Positions 9,471-17,449 of a stretch of 53,016 nucleotides of DNA are shown here, piece by piece; position 1 is the first letter of the stretch, and the number at the start of each line of letters is the position of its first letter. The position numbers and the translations under genes were made by a program. The stretch comes from an uncultured Tateyamaria sp. (GTDB lineage: Bacteria; Pseudomonadota; Alphaproteobacteria; Rhodobacterales; Rhodobacteraceae): positions 1 through 53,016 of the forward strand of contig CAJQRC010000031.1 in the NCBI GenBank assembly GCA_905480645.1, written 5' to 3'. Under the pieces are notes generated by a model. That model saw only the letters and a list, made by a program, of their open reading frames with translations. It was not told the origin of the DNA and made no database searches.

Positions 9471-10595
9471 ATGCGTGCAGAAATTCAAAGTTTTGTGACT
9501 GAGGTTGAAAAATCGCTTAATCTTTTAGCGCAAAGATTAGACGTAGAAACTGCGCCGCATAGATTGGAAGAATTTAATGCTCGTGTCGAGGATCCTAAGC
9601 TATGGGATAACCCAGAAGCGGCTCAAAAATTAATGCGTGACCGTCAGATGTTAGTAGATTCAATTCAAATTCATGACCAAATCAAAACTGATTTGGCGGA
9701 TAATATTGAATTAATAGAATTGGGGGAAATTGAGGATGATGCGGAAGTAATTTCTGAAGCGGAAGATGCCTTGAAATCTTTATCACTTTTAGCTGCTCAA
9801 AAAGAGTTGGAGGCTTTATTAGATGGTGAAGCCGATGCTAATGATACTTTTCTTGAAATTAACTCTGGTGCGGGTGGAACAGAAAGCTGTGATTGGGCAT
9901 CCATGCTAGCGCGTATGTATGTGCGTTGGGCTGAGAAGAAGGGTTACAAGGTTGAGTTGCAATCTGAGAGTGCTGGAGAAGAAGCTGGCATTAAATCAGC
10001 AACTTATAAGATAAGTGGTTTGAATGCTTATGGCTGGATGAAGTCGGAATCTGGTGTTCATCGATTGGTTCGTATCAGTCCGTTTGACAGTGCAGCAAAA
10101 AGGCATACATCTTTCACCTCAGTTGGTATTTATCCTGTTGTAGACGATAATATCGAGATAGATGTGAATCCTGCTGATATCCGCATAGACACTTACCGTT
10201 CATCGGGTGCTGGCGGACAGCATGTAAATACAACAGATTCAGCGGTCCGTATCACCCATGCTCCAACAGGCATTGTGGTGACAAGTTCTGAGAAGTCACA
10301 GCACCAAAATCGGGATATAGCAATGAAAGCTTTAAAATCCCGGCTTTATCAAATGGAGTTAGATCGCCGGAACGCTGCTGTAAATGAGATGCACGAAAAT
10401 AAAGGTGATGCGGGTTGGGGAAATCAAATCCGTTCTTATGTCTTACAACCATATCAGATGGTAAAGGACCTGCGTACGAACCATGAAACATCTGATACAA
10501 AGGGTGTCCTTGATGGTGATTTAGACGGGTTTATGGCGGCCACACTTGCGTTGGCAGTTAGCGGTAAAAGTCGTGCAGATGCACAGGCCTCCTGA
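9471..10595 (+). CDS. prfB: Peptide chain release factor 2
   Basis: RF2 recognises UGA and UAA stop codons and triggers peptidyl-tRNA hydrolysis. The stop-recognition motif SPF is at residues 203-205 and the catalytic GGQ at 248-250, close to the E. coli positions. The N-terminal helical domain runs to about residue 110. The gene is one uninterrupted frame from the ATG at 9471: the programmed +1 frameshift with in-frame UGA found near codon 25 of many prfB genes is absent, so frameshift autoregulation is not expected. It follows mrcA after a 254-base AT-rich gap that holds only a short TATACGTATA palindrome (about 9413). Confidence 0.97.
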   Translation: MRAEIQSFVTEVEKSLNLLAQRLDVETAPHRLEEFNARVEDPKLWDNPEAAQKLMRDRQMLVDSIQIHDQIKTDLADNIELIELGEIEDDAEVISEAEDALKSLSLLAAQKELEALLDGEADANDTFLEINSGAGGTESCDWASMLARMYVRWAEKKGYKVELQSESAGEEAGIKSATYKISGLNAYGWMKSESGVHRLVRISPFDSAAKRHTSFTSVGIYPVVDDNIEIDVNPADIRIDTYRSSGAGGQHVNTTDSAVRITHAPTGIVVTSSEKSQHQNRDIAMKALKSRLYQMELDRRNAAVNEMHENKGDAGWGNQIRSYVLQPYQMVKDLRTNHETSDTKGVLDGDLDGFMAATLALAVSGKSRADAQAS

Positions 10596-10663
10596 ACACA
10601 TTCATATGATATATTAGTAAGTTAAATGGTTTTTTAATCAATAATCAGAAATTGATATAAGGG

Positions 10664-10760
10664 ATTGCATTAGAAGCATTTCGGACTGTTTCTGATGTTG
10701 CTAAATAGATAGGCGCGCAAAAATACGTTCTAAGATTTTGGAAATGTAAAAAGGGCACAT
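10664..10760 (+). pseudogene. Remnant of a MerR-family regulator with an in-frame stop
   Basis: Translating from 10673 gives EAFRTVSDVAK, then a TAG stop, then IGAQKYVLRFWK. This aligns without gaps to the DNA-binding start of the intact MerR protein at 46323-47267 ([24 protein letters not shown]); the stop sits where the intact protein has Trp. No ATG precedes it, though AAGGG and an ATT at 10664 lie at the expected place. Beyond FWK the match fades. A KRA in another frame may be the relic of the intact protein's [11 protein letters not shown] with a deletion and frameshift. It is best read as a decayed paralogue. Confidence 0.75.
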
Positions 10761-10772
10761 ATGTCGCGTCAT

Positions 10773-10889
10773 TTATAATGGTGTTTCTCGATCCATTTCA
10801 ATCAATGCTACACGTAACTCTGCTACATCTTCTAGATTATTTGAGATTGATATGGTTAAATAGGATTGTTTACTTTGTGCGAGGCGCAC
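10773..10889 (-). CDS. Possible 38-residue small protein or C-terminal gene remnant
   Basis: A GTG-started frame on the minus strand encodes a peptide ending LRVALIEMDRETPL, with an amphipathic protein-like composition (NNLEDVAELRVALIEMDR). An in-frame TAG lies just upstream, and there is no clear ribosome-binding site. It sits between the MerR remnant and ilvH. It could be a real small gene, the tail of a decayed gene, or chance. I do not recognise a family. Confidence 0.25.
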   Translation of the reverse strand: MRLAQSKQSYLTISISNNLEDVAELRVALIEMDRETPL

Positions 10890-10969
10890 CAAACTCTATT
10901 TGTACATAATTTTATTTTAGCTAAAATTTGTTCAAAATAATGCTTGTCTTGACCAGATTAGTGCTCTCT

Positions 10970-11530
10970 CTAATCGCCACGGGATAAGGCTGCGACGCCA
11001 GTTCTTGCAACTTCATTTAATCCAAGTGGTCTCATTAGATCGGCAAACGCATCTATTTTTTCTGGTGCACCTGTGATTTCAAAGACAAAACTTTCTAATG
11101 TGCTGTCGACTACGTTAGCGCGAAATATATCTGCTAAACGAAGCGCTTCTACGCGTTTCTCGCCCTGCCCAGAGACTTTGAACATTGCCAATTCTCGTTC
11201 AACAGACGGCCCTTCTACGGTTAAGTCATGGACCTCATGCGCTGATACTATTCGCCCGAGCTGTGCTTTAATTTGTTCTATTACTTGAGGTGTGCCTTTG
11301 GTAACAATAGTAATGCGGCTTAGATGACCTTGATGATCTACTTCAGCAACGGTTAAACTTTCTATATTGTAACCGCGCCCAGCAAAAAGTCCAATGACAC
11401 GCGCTAAAACACCAGGTTCGTTTTCAACCAATACGGCTAGTGTATGTTTTTCTACTGTATCAGAGAAAGTAGGGCGTAAGTTATAGGCTGAGTGGCTTGT
11501 GGAGCCTTTTTTCAGTTTTAATGCTGACAT
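10970..11530 (-). CDS. ilvH: Acetolactate synthase small (regulatory) subunit
   Basis: IlvH activates the catalytic subunit IlvI and confers valine feedback inhibition. The 186-residue protein has an N-terminal ACT domain (HTLAVLVENEPGVLARVIGLFAGRGYNIESL, about residues 29-60) and a C-terminal ACT-like domain (ELAMFKVSG to FEITG). The first ACT domain shows the GVLARVIGLF and GRGYNIESL segments that form the valine site in this family. It lies 90 bases downstream of ilvI on the same strand, so the two are very likely cotranscribed and share the attenuator upstream of ilvI. Confidence 0.95.
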   Translation of the reverse strand: MSALKLKKGSTSHSAYNLRPTFSDTVEKHTLAVLVENEPGVLARVIGLFAGRGYNIESLTVAEVDHQGHLSRITIVTKGTPQVIEQIKAQLGRIVSAHEVHDLTVEGPSVERELAMFKVSGQGEKRVEALRLADIFRANVVDSTLESFVFEITGAPEKIDAFADLMRPLGLNEVARTGVAALSRGD

Positions 11531-11620
11531 GTTTTGTTTCTCACTTAGCTTTCTTCTCGTGGTGCTGCCCGGGTTTCTAAAAGTGCTGAGTTTTTTTGTT
11601 ATTAATTGAAAAATAACGCA

Positions 11621-13372
11621 TCATACCAAGACTGATCCTTTGGCATCAATTACGCCTTGTGTATCGATTTCTCCAAGCAACATTTCGTTATGCGCCTTCC
11701 CTGAAGGTATCATTGGGAAACAATTTTCGTGTTTTTCTACTAGACAGTCAAATAACACTGGACCGTCATGGTTAAGCATTTCCATAATTGCGTCATCTAA
11801 ATCGTTTGGATCCGAACACAAAATACCTTTTGCTCCAAACGCTTCGGCTAACTTTACAAAATCTGGTAAACTTTCAGACCACGAGTGTGAATATCGTTCA
11901 CCGTGAAGTAATTCTTGCCATTGTCGAACCATACCCAACCGCTCATTGTTTAAAATAAATTGTTTAACTGGTAAATTGAACTGCATCGCTGTGCCAAGCT
12001 CTTGCATGTTCATTAGCCATGATGCTTCACCAGCTACATTAATTACCAGTGCATTTGGATGTCCCATTTGCACACCAATTGAAGCTGGGAAGCCATAACC
12101 CATGGTGCCTAAACCGCCAGATGTCATCCAACGATTGGGATCTTCAAACCCAAGATATTGTGCGGCCCACATTTGGTGCTGACCCACTTCGGTACAAATA
12201 TAGCGGTCATGGTCTTTTGTAAGTGCTTCAAGACGGGTTAAAGCATACTGTGGTTTAATGGTTTTTTTAGATTGGGTGAATTTTAGGCAATCTACATTTC
12301 TCCACTCTTCGATTTTGCTCCACCACTTCGAAACAGCAGTACTATTGGTTTTGCGGCCACGTGACTTCCAAATTTTGAGGATATCCTCTAAAATATGACT
12401 TACATCGCCAACTATGGGAATGTCCGCCTTTATAACCTTATTAATTGATGAGGGATCAATATCAATGTGTGCTTTTTTAGAATTGGGACTAAACGCATCG
12501 AGTCGCCCGGTTATCCGGTCATCAAAGCGGGCACCTACATTGATCATGAGATCACAATCATGCATCGCCATGTTGGCTTCATAGAGCCCGTGCATCCCTA
12601 GCATTCCAAGCCAGTTTTCTCCACTGGCTGGATAAGCGCCGAGCCCCATCAAGGTAGAGGTTATTGGAAAATTAGTGTTTTTGACCAACTCACGCAGTAG
12701 TTGACTTGCGGCAGGGCCTGAATTCACCACACCACCGCCAGTGTAAAAAATTGGGCGTTTGGCTGTTTCTATTGCAACCACAAGCTCTAAAATCTCTTCC
12801 ATATCACCTTTAACTTTCGGCTGATACCTTGAGTTAGAAGGATTGGCTGTTTGGTATTCGCCGGTAGCGAATTGTACATCTTTTGGTATGTCCACTAAAA
12901 CTGGGCCTGGCCTTCCAGCGGTGCTTACATGGAAAGCTTCGTGTATTGTATTAGCTAATTTATCAGTCTCTTTAACCAGCCAATTATGTTTTGTGCAGGG
13001 ACGGGTGATCCCAACTGTATCAGCTTCTTGAAATGCGTCTGAGCCAATCATGAATGTTGGAACCTGTCCGGTTAAAACTATAATTGGTATGCTATCCATT
13101 AACGCGTCGGTTAAACCAGTTACAGCATTTGTCGCTCCAGGTCCCGATGTTACAAGACATACACCGGGCTTGCCGGTCGCTCGCGCGTAACCCTCTGCAG
13201 CATGAACGGCGCCCTGTTCATGGCGAACCAAAATATGTTTGATAGAATTTTGTTGGAAGATTTCGTCATAGATAGGTAGTACGGCTCCACCGGGATAACC
13301 AAATACAGTGTCTACGCCTTGATCAATAAGGGCTTGAACGACCATTTTCGCTCCGGTCATTTGACGTTTCAT
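11621..13372 (-). CDS. ilvI: Acetolactate synthase large (catalytic) subunit
   Basis: This ThDP/FAD enzyme makes 2-acetolactate and 2-aceto-2-hydroxybutyrate, the first common step of valine, leucine and isoleucine synthesis. The ThDP glutamate is in VRHEQGAVHAAEGYA. The C-terminal ThDP motif reads VAGEASWLMNMQELGT, and LGMVRQWQELLHGERYS follows. In that motif the usual GDG is GEA, a variant I recall from alphaproteobacterial enzymes. I start it at ATG 13372 (MKRQMTGAK) because CGGAG precedes it and the length of 583 residues then matches the family. An upstream ATG at 13408 abuts the T-tract of the attenuator terminator, and longer readings run through the terminator. Confidence 0.96.
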   Translation of the reverse strand: MKRQMTGAKMVVQALIDQGVDTVFGYPGGAVLPIYDEIFQQNSIKHILVRHEQGAVHAAEGYARATGKPGVCLVTSGPGATNAVTGLTDALMDSIPIIVLTGQVPTFMIGSDAFQEADTVGITRPCTKHNWLVKETDKLANTIHEAFHVSTAGRPGPVLVDIPKDVQFATGEYQTANPSNSRYQPKVKGDMEEILELVVAIETAKRPIFYTGGGVVNSGPAASQLLRELVKNTNFPITSTLMGLGAYPASGENWLGMLGMHGLYEANMAMHDCDLMINVGARFDDRITGRLDAFSPNSKKAHIDIDPSSINKVIKADIPIVGDVSHILEDILKIWKSRGRKTNSTAVSKWWSKIEEWRNVDCLKFTQSKKTIKPQYALTRLEALTKDHDRYICTEVGQHQMWAAQYLGFEDPNRWMTSGGLGTMGYGFPASIGVQMGHPNALVINVAGEASWLMNMQELGTAMQFNLPVKQFILNNERLGMVRQWQELLHGERYSHSWSESLPDFVKLAEAFGAKGILCSDPNDLDDAIMEMLNHDGPVLFDCLVEKHENCFPMIPSGKAHNEMLLGEIDTQGVIDAKGSVLV

Positions 13373-13408
13373 ATCCGCGTGCTCCGATTTGCGGTTGCTA
13401 TTGTGCAT

Positions 13409-13432
13409 AAAAAAGCCCCCGTTCATGGGGGC
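13409..13432 (-). terminator. Intrinsic terminator of the ilv attenuator
   Basis: On the minus strand GCCCCC (13432-13427), loop ATGAAC and GGGGGC (13420-13415) form a perfect 6-bp GC stem followed by six T residues (13414-13409). It lies between the leader peptide and ilvI, so it can only act as a premature terminator in the ilv leader. A competing helix can be drawn between 13474-13466 (GCGCGTGGA) and 13439-13431 (TCCATGTGC), which invades the terminator base. A further hairpin, GTTAGC/GCTAAC (13463-13447), could be the pause stem. Confidence 0.85.
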
Positions 13433-13458
13433 ACATGGAAGCAATTGTTAGCCTACTG

Positions 13459-13506
13459 CTAACGATCCACGCGCTTGTGTTCGACAATGACAACTGAACA
13501 AATCAT
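13459..13506 (-). CDS. ilv leader peptide, Ile/Val-rich
   Basis: The frame encodes MICSVVIVEHKRVDR and stops at TAG 13461-13459. Six of 15 residues are Ile or Val, five of them among codons 2-8, directly ahead of the attenuator. Ribosome stalling at these codons when Ile- or Val-tRNA is uncharged would leave 13474-13466 free to form the antiterminator. Ribosomes reaching the stop would cover it and allow termination. No strong ribosome-binding site is seen, and the predicted transcript start is only about 10 bases upstream. Leader-peptide attenuation of ilv operons is established in Proteobacteria; this instance is inferred from sequence. Confidence 0.8.
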   Translation of the reverse strand: MICSVVIVEHKRVDR

Positions 13507-13519
13507 TTCTAAGAGGCCC

Positions 13520-13549
13520 TATATACGTTGCATAACTTATGCCCGTCAA
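13520..13549 (-). promoter_or_regulatory. Putative ilvIH promoter
   Basis: On the minus strand TTGACG (13549-13544) is a good -35 element, and TATATA (13525-13520) is a -10 element after 18 bases (GTATAT after 17). GGGCC follows immediately as the likely initiation region. The position just ahead of the leader peptide supports it. The rest of the gap, about 13550-13774, shows no gene. Confidence 0.6.
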
Positions 13550-13774
13550 TTAGAGGCGTCAACAGTAATTGAAAAAAAAGTGTCGCTAATTGAAATGTTT
13601 TTGACATTTAATTACGTTTCATACCCTATAATGGAAATAACAAAAAATGACAGAGATTTTCGGATGATCGTTTGTGATAATGCCATGTTTGTAAACAGCG
13701 AGCTCTTAAATACGAAAATGCTAATTTAAGAACTTTTGGAAGCAGAAGTTGTGCTGCATTTGTGCATAATAGTT

Positions 13775-14842
13775 TTAGCAAGAAATCAGAGTGTTTTGTA
13801 CTTGGCTTTTATCTGAGTTGCTTTCCGTCATGCGCAAAGCTGGATAACCAAAGAAGCGAGTACTAAGCCACACAAGATCTGCTTCTATTGTATTTATTCG
13901 ATTTGAAACTGGGGATGGTGGGATGCTTTGCAGTTCTAAGTCGCTATAATCGGCTATCGCAAATCTGAAGGCGTAGTTCGGTGTCAGCCCCATACGAAGA
14001 TCTGATATGACAATTTTACCTTTTTCCAAGTCTACTTTATAAAATCCTCTACTAAACCACTTCAATTTGTTTAAATCATCGTTGTTTTTTAGGCAGTCAA
14101 TCAATTCGAGATGCCTTGAATGGGTGTATATATTAGCGTTTGAATCATTATCAAATATTGAGATGTAGAGGTTATGGTAGCGTTCTTCTTCGAGCCCGAT
14201 CACTTTCCAAAGTAAGTTGGTAAAAGGTGCTGCGATTACTAGAACGCGCATGGGTTCTATACCTGCATTGTCAAAAATTGTTTTCGCACGATGTTCGACC
14301 CAGAATTGTACACCCAATCCAACTGCTAGATAAGCAGTGCTGCTAGTTAAAGCCACTATTGCTGCTTTTTTTAAGCTGATGGACCAATTTTTTAGTGTAA
14401 ACGCCCAAATTACAATAAGTAACAAGGGTAGGCTGTATAATGGGTCTATTATGAAGATTGAACCGAAGCCTATTGGGTTAAGATACAAAGGCCAAAATAG
14501 TCTGGTGCCATAGATCGTCATCGCATCAATTACAGCGTGGGTTGATAGACAAAGAAAAACTGTAGCCCAGACTGTAATTCTTATACTTTTTATTGTTTTG
14601 AAGATTTTAAGTAATAATTCACCTACAACTGGGGCTGCAATAAAATGTAGCAAAATAGAATGGCTCCACCCACGGTGAAATACAAATGAGTCGATGGGCG
14701 TTTCATAAGGCAGCAAGACATCTAAGTCCGGAATAGTCCCAAGGATGCCGCCAATCATTGCTGCTTTTCGAGGCCCAACTTTATTACCTAAAAAGAGTGT
14801 TGATATTGTGGCCCCTAAGGTGAATTGTGTAATTGAATCCAT
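13775..14842 (-). CDS. YdjM-type membrane-bound metal-dependent hydrolase
   Basis: The 355-residue protein opens with MDSITQFTLGATIS and contains GGILGTIPDLDVLLPY and VFHRGWSHSILLH. These Asp/His clusters are the putative metal-binding motifs of the YdjM/DUF457 family (annotated as LexA-regulated inner-membrane hydrolases). Four to five hydrophobic helices follow (about residues 70-215), with STHAVIDAMTIYGTRLFWPL in between, and then a soluble C-terminal domain. The substrate is unknown for the family. It is a monocistronic gene between ilv and the TRAP operon. No SOS-type box (GAAC-N7-GAAC or GTTC-N7-GTTC) was seen upstream. Confidence 0.85.
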   Translation of the reverse strand: MDSITQFTLGATISTLFLGNKVGPRKAAMIGGILGTIPDLDVLLPYETPIDSFVFHRGWSHSILLHFIAAPVVGELLLKIFKTIKSIRITVWATVFLCLSTHAVIDAMTIYGTRLFWPLYLNPIGFGSIFIIDPLYSLPLLLIVIWAFTLKNWSISLKKAAIVALTSSTAYLAVGLGVQFWVEHRAKTIFDNAGIEPMRVLVIAAPFTNLLWKVIGLEEERYHNLYISIFDNDSNANIYTHSRHLELIDCLKNNDDLNKLKWFSRGFYKVDLEKGKIVISDLRMGLTPNYAFRFAIADYSDLELQSIPPSPVSNRINTIEADLVWLSTRFFGYPALRMTESNSDKSQVQNTLISC

Positions 14843-15244
14843 ACGGTTAATCCAGAATTTAAAGTATTTTATTGCATTTGTTAGTTTGCTTAAATCAATT
14901 TCTAATTAATTACTTTAAACGTAGGCTTTTTAAAACTCATCTAGGTGCAAATTAGTTGATGATTTGATAAAGCAGATGAATAGTGAACTTATTCATATTT
15001 GAGGCTCATTCCCATTTCTGCGTGCATCAAATTGCTAAAAATTATATTTGTTATTACCTAAGGTGGGCAAATCTGGACTATGCGACACTTGTTGATTTAG
15101 GCAAATAGGGCGCCAAGATATAAAGATTAAGGCGGTTCAGCAATAAAATGTGTTTTAATTGGCTGATGACCGTTATAAAGTACAGTATTTAATCGTCTAG
15201 CGCATGTTATCAAGCGTTAAGACCACTCTTGGGAGGAGTATCTT
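14843..15244. other. Divergent control region of the YdjM-type gene and the TRAP operon
   Basis: This is a stretch of 402 bases without a gene. It contains the inverted repeat ATGAATA-N7-TATTCAT (14976-14996), a candidate operator, and AAATAGGGCGCC (15103-15114), which loosely resembles the initiation element near ilv, yceD and uup. A strong ribosome-binding site, GGGAGGAG (15231-15238), precedes the TRAP substrate-binding gene. Confidence 0.45.
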
Positions 15245-16330
15245 ATGGACCGTCGTTCTTTTTTGAAGACGTCAACACTCGGTGGCTCAGCAGTTGCCGC
15301 CACTGCTTTAGCCGCGCCAGCTTACGCGCAGGGCAAACGCACTTTGACAATGGTGACCTCATGGCCTCGCGGTTTTGCTGTTTTAGATGACGCTGCCAGT
15401 TATTTAGTAGCCTATACGGAAGCAATGTCGGATGGTCAGTTAACCATAGACAAAAAGGCGCCGGGCGAATTAGTTGGGGCTCTGGAGGTCTTTGATGCTG
15501 TGTCATCAGGTCAGGCTGATATGTATCATTCGGCAGACTATTATTTTATTGGTCAACACCCTGGATATGCATATTTCACTGCAGTACCTTTCGGTGGAAC
15601 AGCGCAAGAAGTAACCAATTGGTATGAACATGGAGGAGGCCAACAGCATCACGATGCACTGGGTGAAATCTTTAATCTTAAAGGCATGTTGGCGGGTAAT
15701 AGTGGCTCGCAGTCTGGTGGCTGGTTTCGCAAAGAAATTAACTCGGCTGACGACTTCAACGGCTTAAAGTTCCGTATGCCAGGTCTTGGAGGTAAGGTGC
15801 TGGGAAAACTAGGTGCTTCTGTTCAAAACATTCCAGGAGGTGAGTTATACCAAGCACTATCGTCCGGAGCATTGGATGGGCTGGAGTGGGTTGGCCCAAT
15901 GGCAGACGAGCGCGCTGGCTTCCAAGAAGTTGCAAAAGTCTATTATACGGCTGGTTTTCATGAACCAGGTTCTGCTTTGTCGGCCAACGTTAATCTAGAC
16001 GTTTGGAATGATTTAACGCCGCAACAGAAGGCAATCCTTCAAGGGGCAAGCCGAGCAACTACATATGTGCAGTTGGCGGAAACGTTATCCAGTAATGGTG
16101 CAGCATTAGCCAGGTTACAGCAACAAGGTGTGAAAACGTTGCAATTTTCAGACGATGTTTGGGATGCGTTTGGAAAAGCCTCTGCTGAAGTTATGGACGA
16201 AAATATGTCTGATGAAATCTTCGCTGATATTCGTAATTCGTTCGAAACGAGTCTTGCTAATTCTGCCAGCTGGATAAATAAATCTGACGCGTTTTATGTA
16301 AAACAACGTATTCGTGTTTTGGGCGGCTAA
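15245..16330 (+). CDS. TRAP transporter solute-binding protein (DctP family, TakP-like)
   Basis: This periplasmic binding protein feeds the TRAP permease downstream. A twin-arginine signal peptide (DRRSFLKTS, ending APAYAQ at about residue 29) precedes the mature domain. Segments such as WYEHGGGQ, LKFRMPGLGGKV (with the carboxylate-binding Arg), IPGGELYQALSSGALDGLEWVGP and a helical C-terminus resemble TakP, the 2-oxo-acid binding protein of Rhodobacter. A carboxylate substrate, perhaps a 2-oxo acid, is therefore likely, but the exact ligand is inference. The length of 361 residues is typical. The very strong ribosome-binding site fits an abundant binding protein. Confidence 0.93.
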   Translation: MDRRSFLKTSTLGGSAVAATALAAPAYAQGKRTLTMVTSWPRGFAVLDDAASYLVAYTEAMSDGQLTIDKKAPGELVGALEVFDAVSSGQADMYHSADYYFIGQHPGYAYFTAVPFGGTAQEVTNWYEHGGGQQHHDALGEIFNLKGMLAGNSGSQSGGWFRKEINSADDFNGLKFRMPGLGGKVLGKLGASVQNIPGGELYQALSSGALDGLEWVGPMADERAGFQEVAKVYYTAGFHEPGSALSANVNLDVWNDLTPQQKAILQGASRATTYVQLAETLSSNGAALARLQQQGVKTLQFSDDVWDAFGKASAEVMDENMSDEIFADIRNSFETSLANSASWINKSDAFYVKQRIRVLGG

Positions 16331-16353
16331 ACTGCTTTAAAGTTTGCAACAGT

Positions 16354-16380
16354 GAGGTCCTCCCCATGGAGGACCTCTTT
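16354..16380 (+). terminator. Strong intercistronic hairpin between the TRAP binding protein and permease genes
   Basis: GAGGTCCTCC (16354-16363), loop CCAT and GGAGGACCTC (16368-16377) form a perfect 10-bp stem followed by TTT. The T-run is short, so this is more likely a partial terminator or 3' stabiliser. It would let the binding protein be made in excess over the permeases, as is common in transport operons. Confidence 0.75.
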
Positions 16381-16446
16381 CAGAACAAACAAGAAGAACG
16401 TCGGTGAACAGGAAGTCCTATTCTCGCGAGTTCTCTGGGGAATCGC

Positions 16447-17382
16447 ATGGAAAATGAAAACGCCGTTTCATTTGGTCAGGTAATATCTAATACTTTTGAC
16501 GGCGTTCTTTGGGTGATCCAAGAATTTGTGATGGCGTTTTACAATATTGCCTATGCAATTTCGCATCCTAATTTGTGGCTGGATTGGTCCGACAAAAAAG
16601 CGGTAATGCGCTTTGTATATTATGGCGGGTCGACTGAATTTTTTTTCGCGGTCATGGCTGTAATTCTCGTTATTACAATTATCGGATTTATGAGAAACCA
16701 ATTTTTATGGGCCATAGTACGTATTCTTGAGGCTTTTGCTAACAGCGTCGGACGGCTTTTCGCTTGGGCTGGGCTTTTGATGGTTTTACAACAAATAGTG
16801 ATTGTCTTTATGCAGCGGATTTTTACTAGGCCAGATATTGCAGTAGGTTTCGGTATACCGCTGCAATTTGACATTTCTTGGTTTGCAGAAGAGCTAAAGC
16901 TTTATAATGCAATGGTTGTTTGTCTATGCGTTACTTATACATTTGTTCAGGGTGGTCACGTACGGGTTGATTTAATTTATTCTGCGGTCGGTCATCGCGC
17001 CAAAAAAGTTATCGATATGTTTGGTGCCTTATTTTTCATGGTTCCTTCTGCGGTGCTCATTTGGATGTACGGTTGGTACTTTTTATGGCGCCATTTAATC
17101 GTCCCTAAACCATCTGCCTCTGATACCCTTGATAAATTGATGATGAAATCCAGAGCTATGCGTTGGAATGTTGAAACTATAGGTTTTAGTCCAAATGGTT
17201 TTACTGGATACTTTCTTTTTAAAATTTTATTAGTGGCTTTCACAGCACTGATTTTTATTCAGGCAATTGCCTTCTTTTATCGTTCATATCTTGAGTGGAA
17301 AGAAGGCCCTGAAAGTGAAGGTAAATTTCTTGATATTGACAATATAGATAATGCTAAAGACGCCGAAATAGGAGTCTTCTGA
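16447..17382 (+). CDS. TRAP transporter small permease (DctQ family)
   Basis: This is the four-helix small membrane subunit that pairs with the DctM-type subunit. Hydrophobic helices are visible near residues 60-80 (FFFAVMAVILVITIIGF), 93-120, 158-178, 198-222 and 260-285. At 311 residues it is longer than the usual 160-200, with an N-terminal extension of about 50 residues and an inserted segment (about 220-255). The extended form fits the FcbT2-like (mannitol/chloroaromatic-type) branch. It lies 116 bases after the binding-protein gene, with the hairpin between them, and 67 bases before the large permease. Confidence 0.88.
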   Translation: MENENAVSFGQVISNTFDGVLWVIQEFVMAFYNIAYAISHPNLWLDWSDKKAVMRFVYYGGSTEFFFAVMAVILVITIIGFMRNQFLWAIVRILEAFANSVGRLFAWAGLLMVLQQIVIVFMQRIFTRPDIAVGFGIPLQFDISWFAEELKLYNAMVVCLCVTYTFVQGGHVRVDLIYSAVGHRAKKVIDMFGALFFMVPSAVLIWMYGWYFLWRHLIVPKPSASDTLDKLMMKSRAMRWNVETIGFSPNGFTGYFLFKILLVAFTALIFIQAIAFFYRSYLEWKEGPESEGKFLDIDNIDNAKDAEIGVF

Positions 17383-17449
17383 TGCGTATTTCTTTTTTGG
17401 ATTAGGTCTGATTGTGCTTAGTAAAGTTTTTACATAAAGGCGGAAAATT

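Larger units (their letters stand above)
10596..10969. other. Degraded junction between prfB and ilvH
   Basis: This is a stretch of 374 bases between convergent prfB and ilvH. It contains the MerR remnant (10664-10760) and the weak minus-strand frame (10773-10889), but no intact gene. It looks like a site of gene decay. Confidence 0.6.

Noticed and set aside
13475-13729. Plus-strand frame of 84 codons opposite the ilv leader
   Set aside because: It has no ribosome-binding site, and it runs antisense across the ilvIH promoter and the upstream end of the leader peptide. The attenuator explains that part of the region better.
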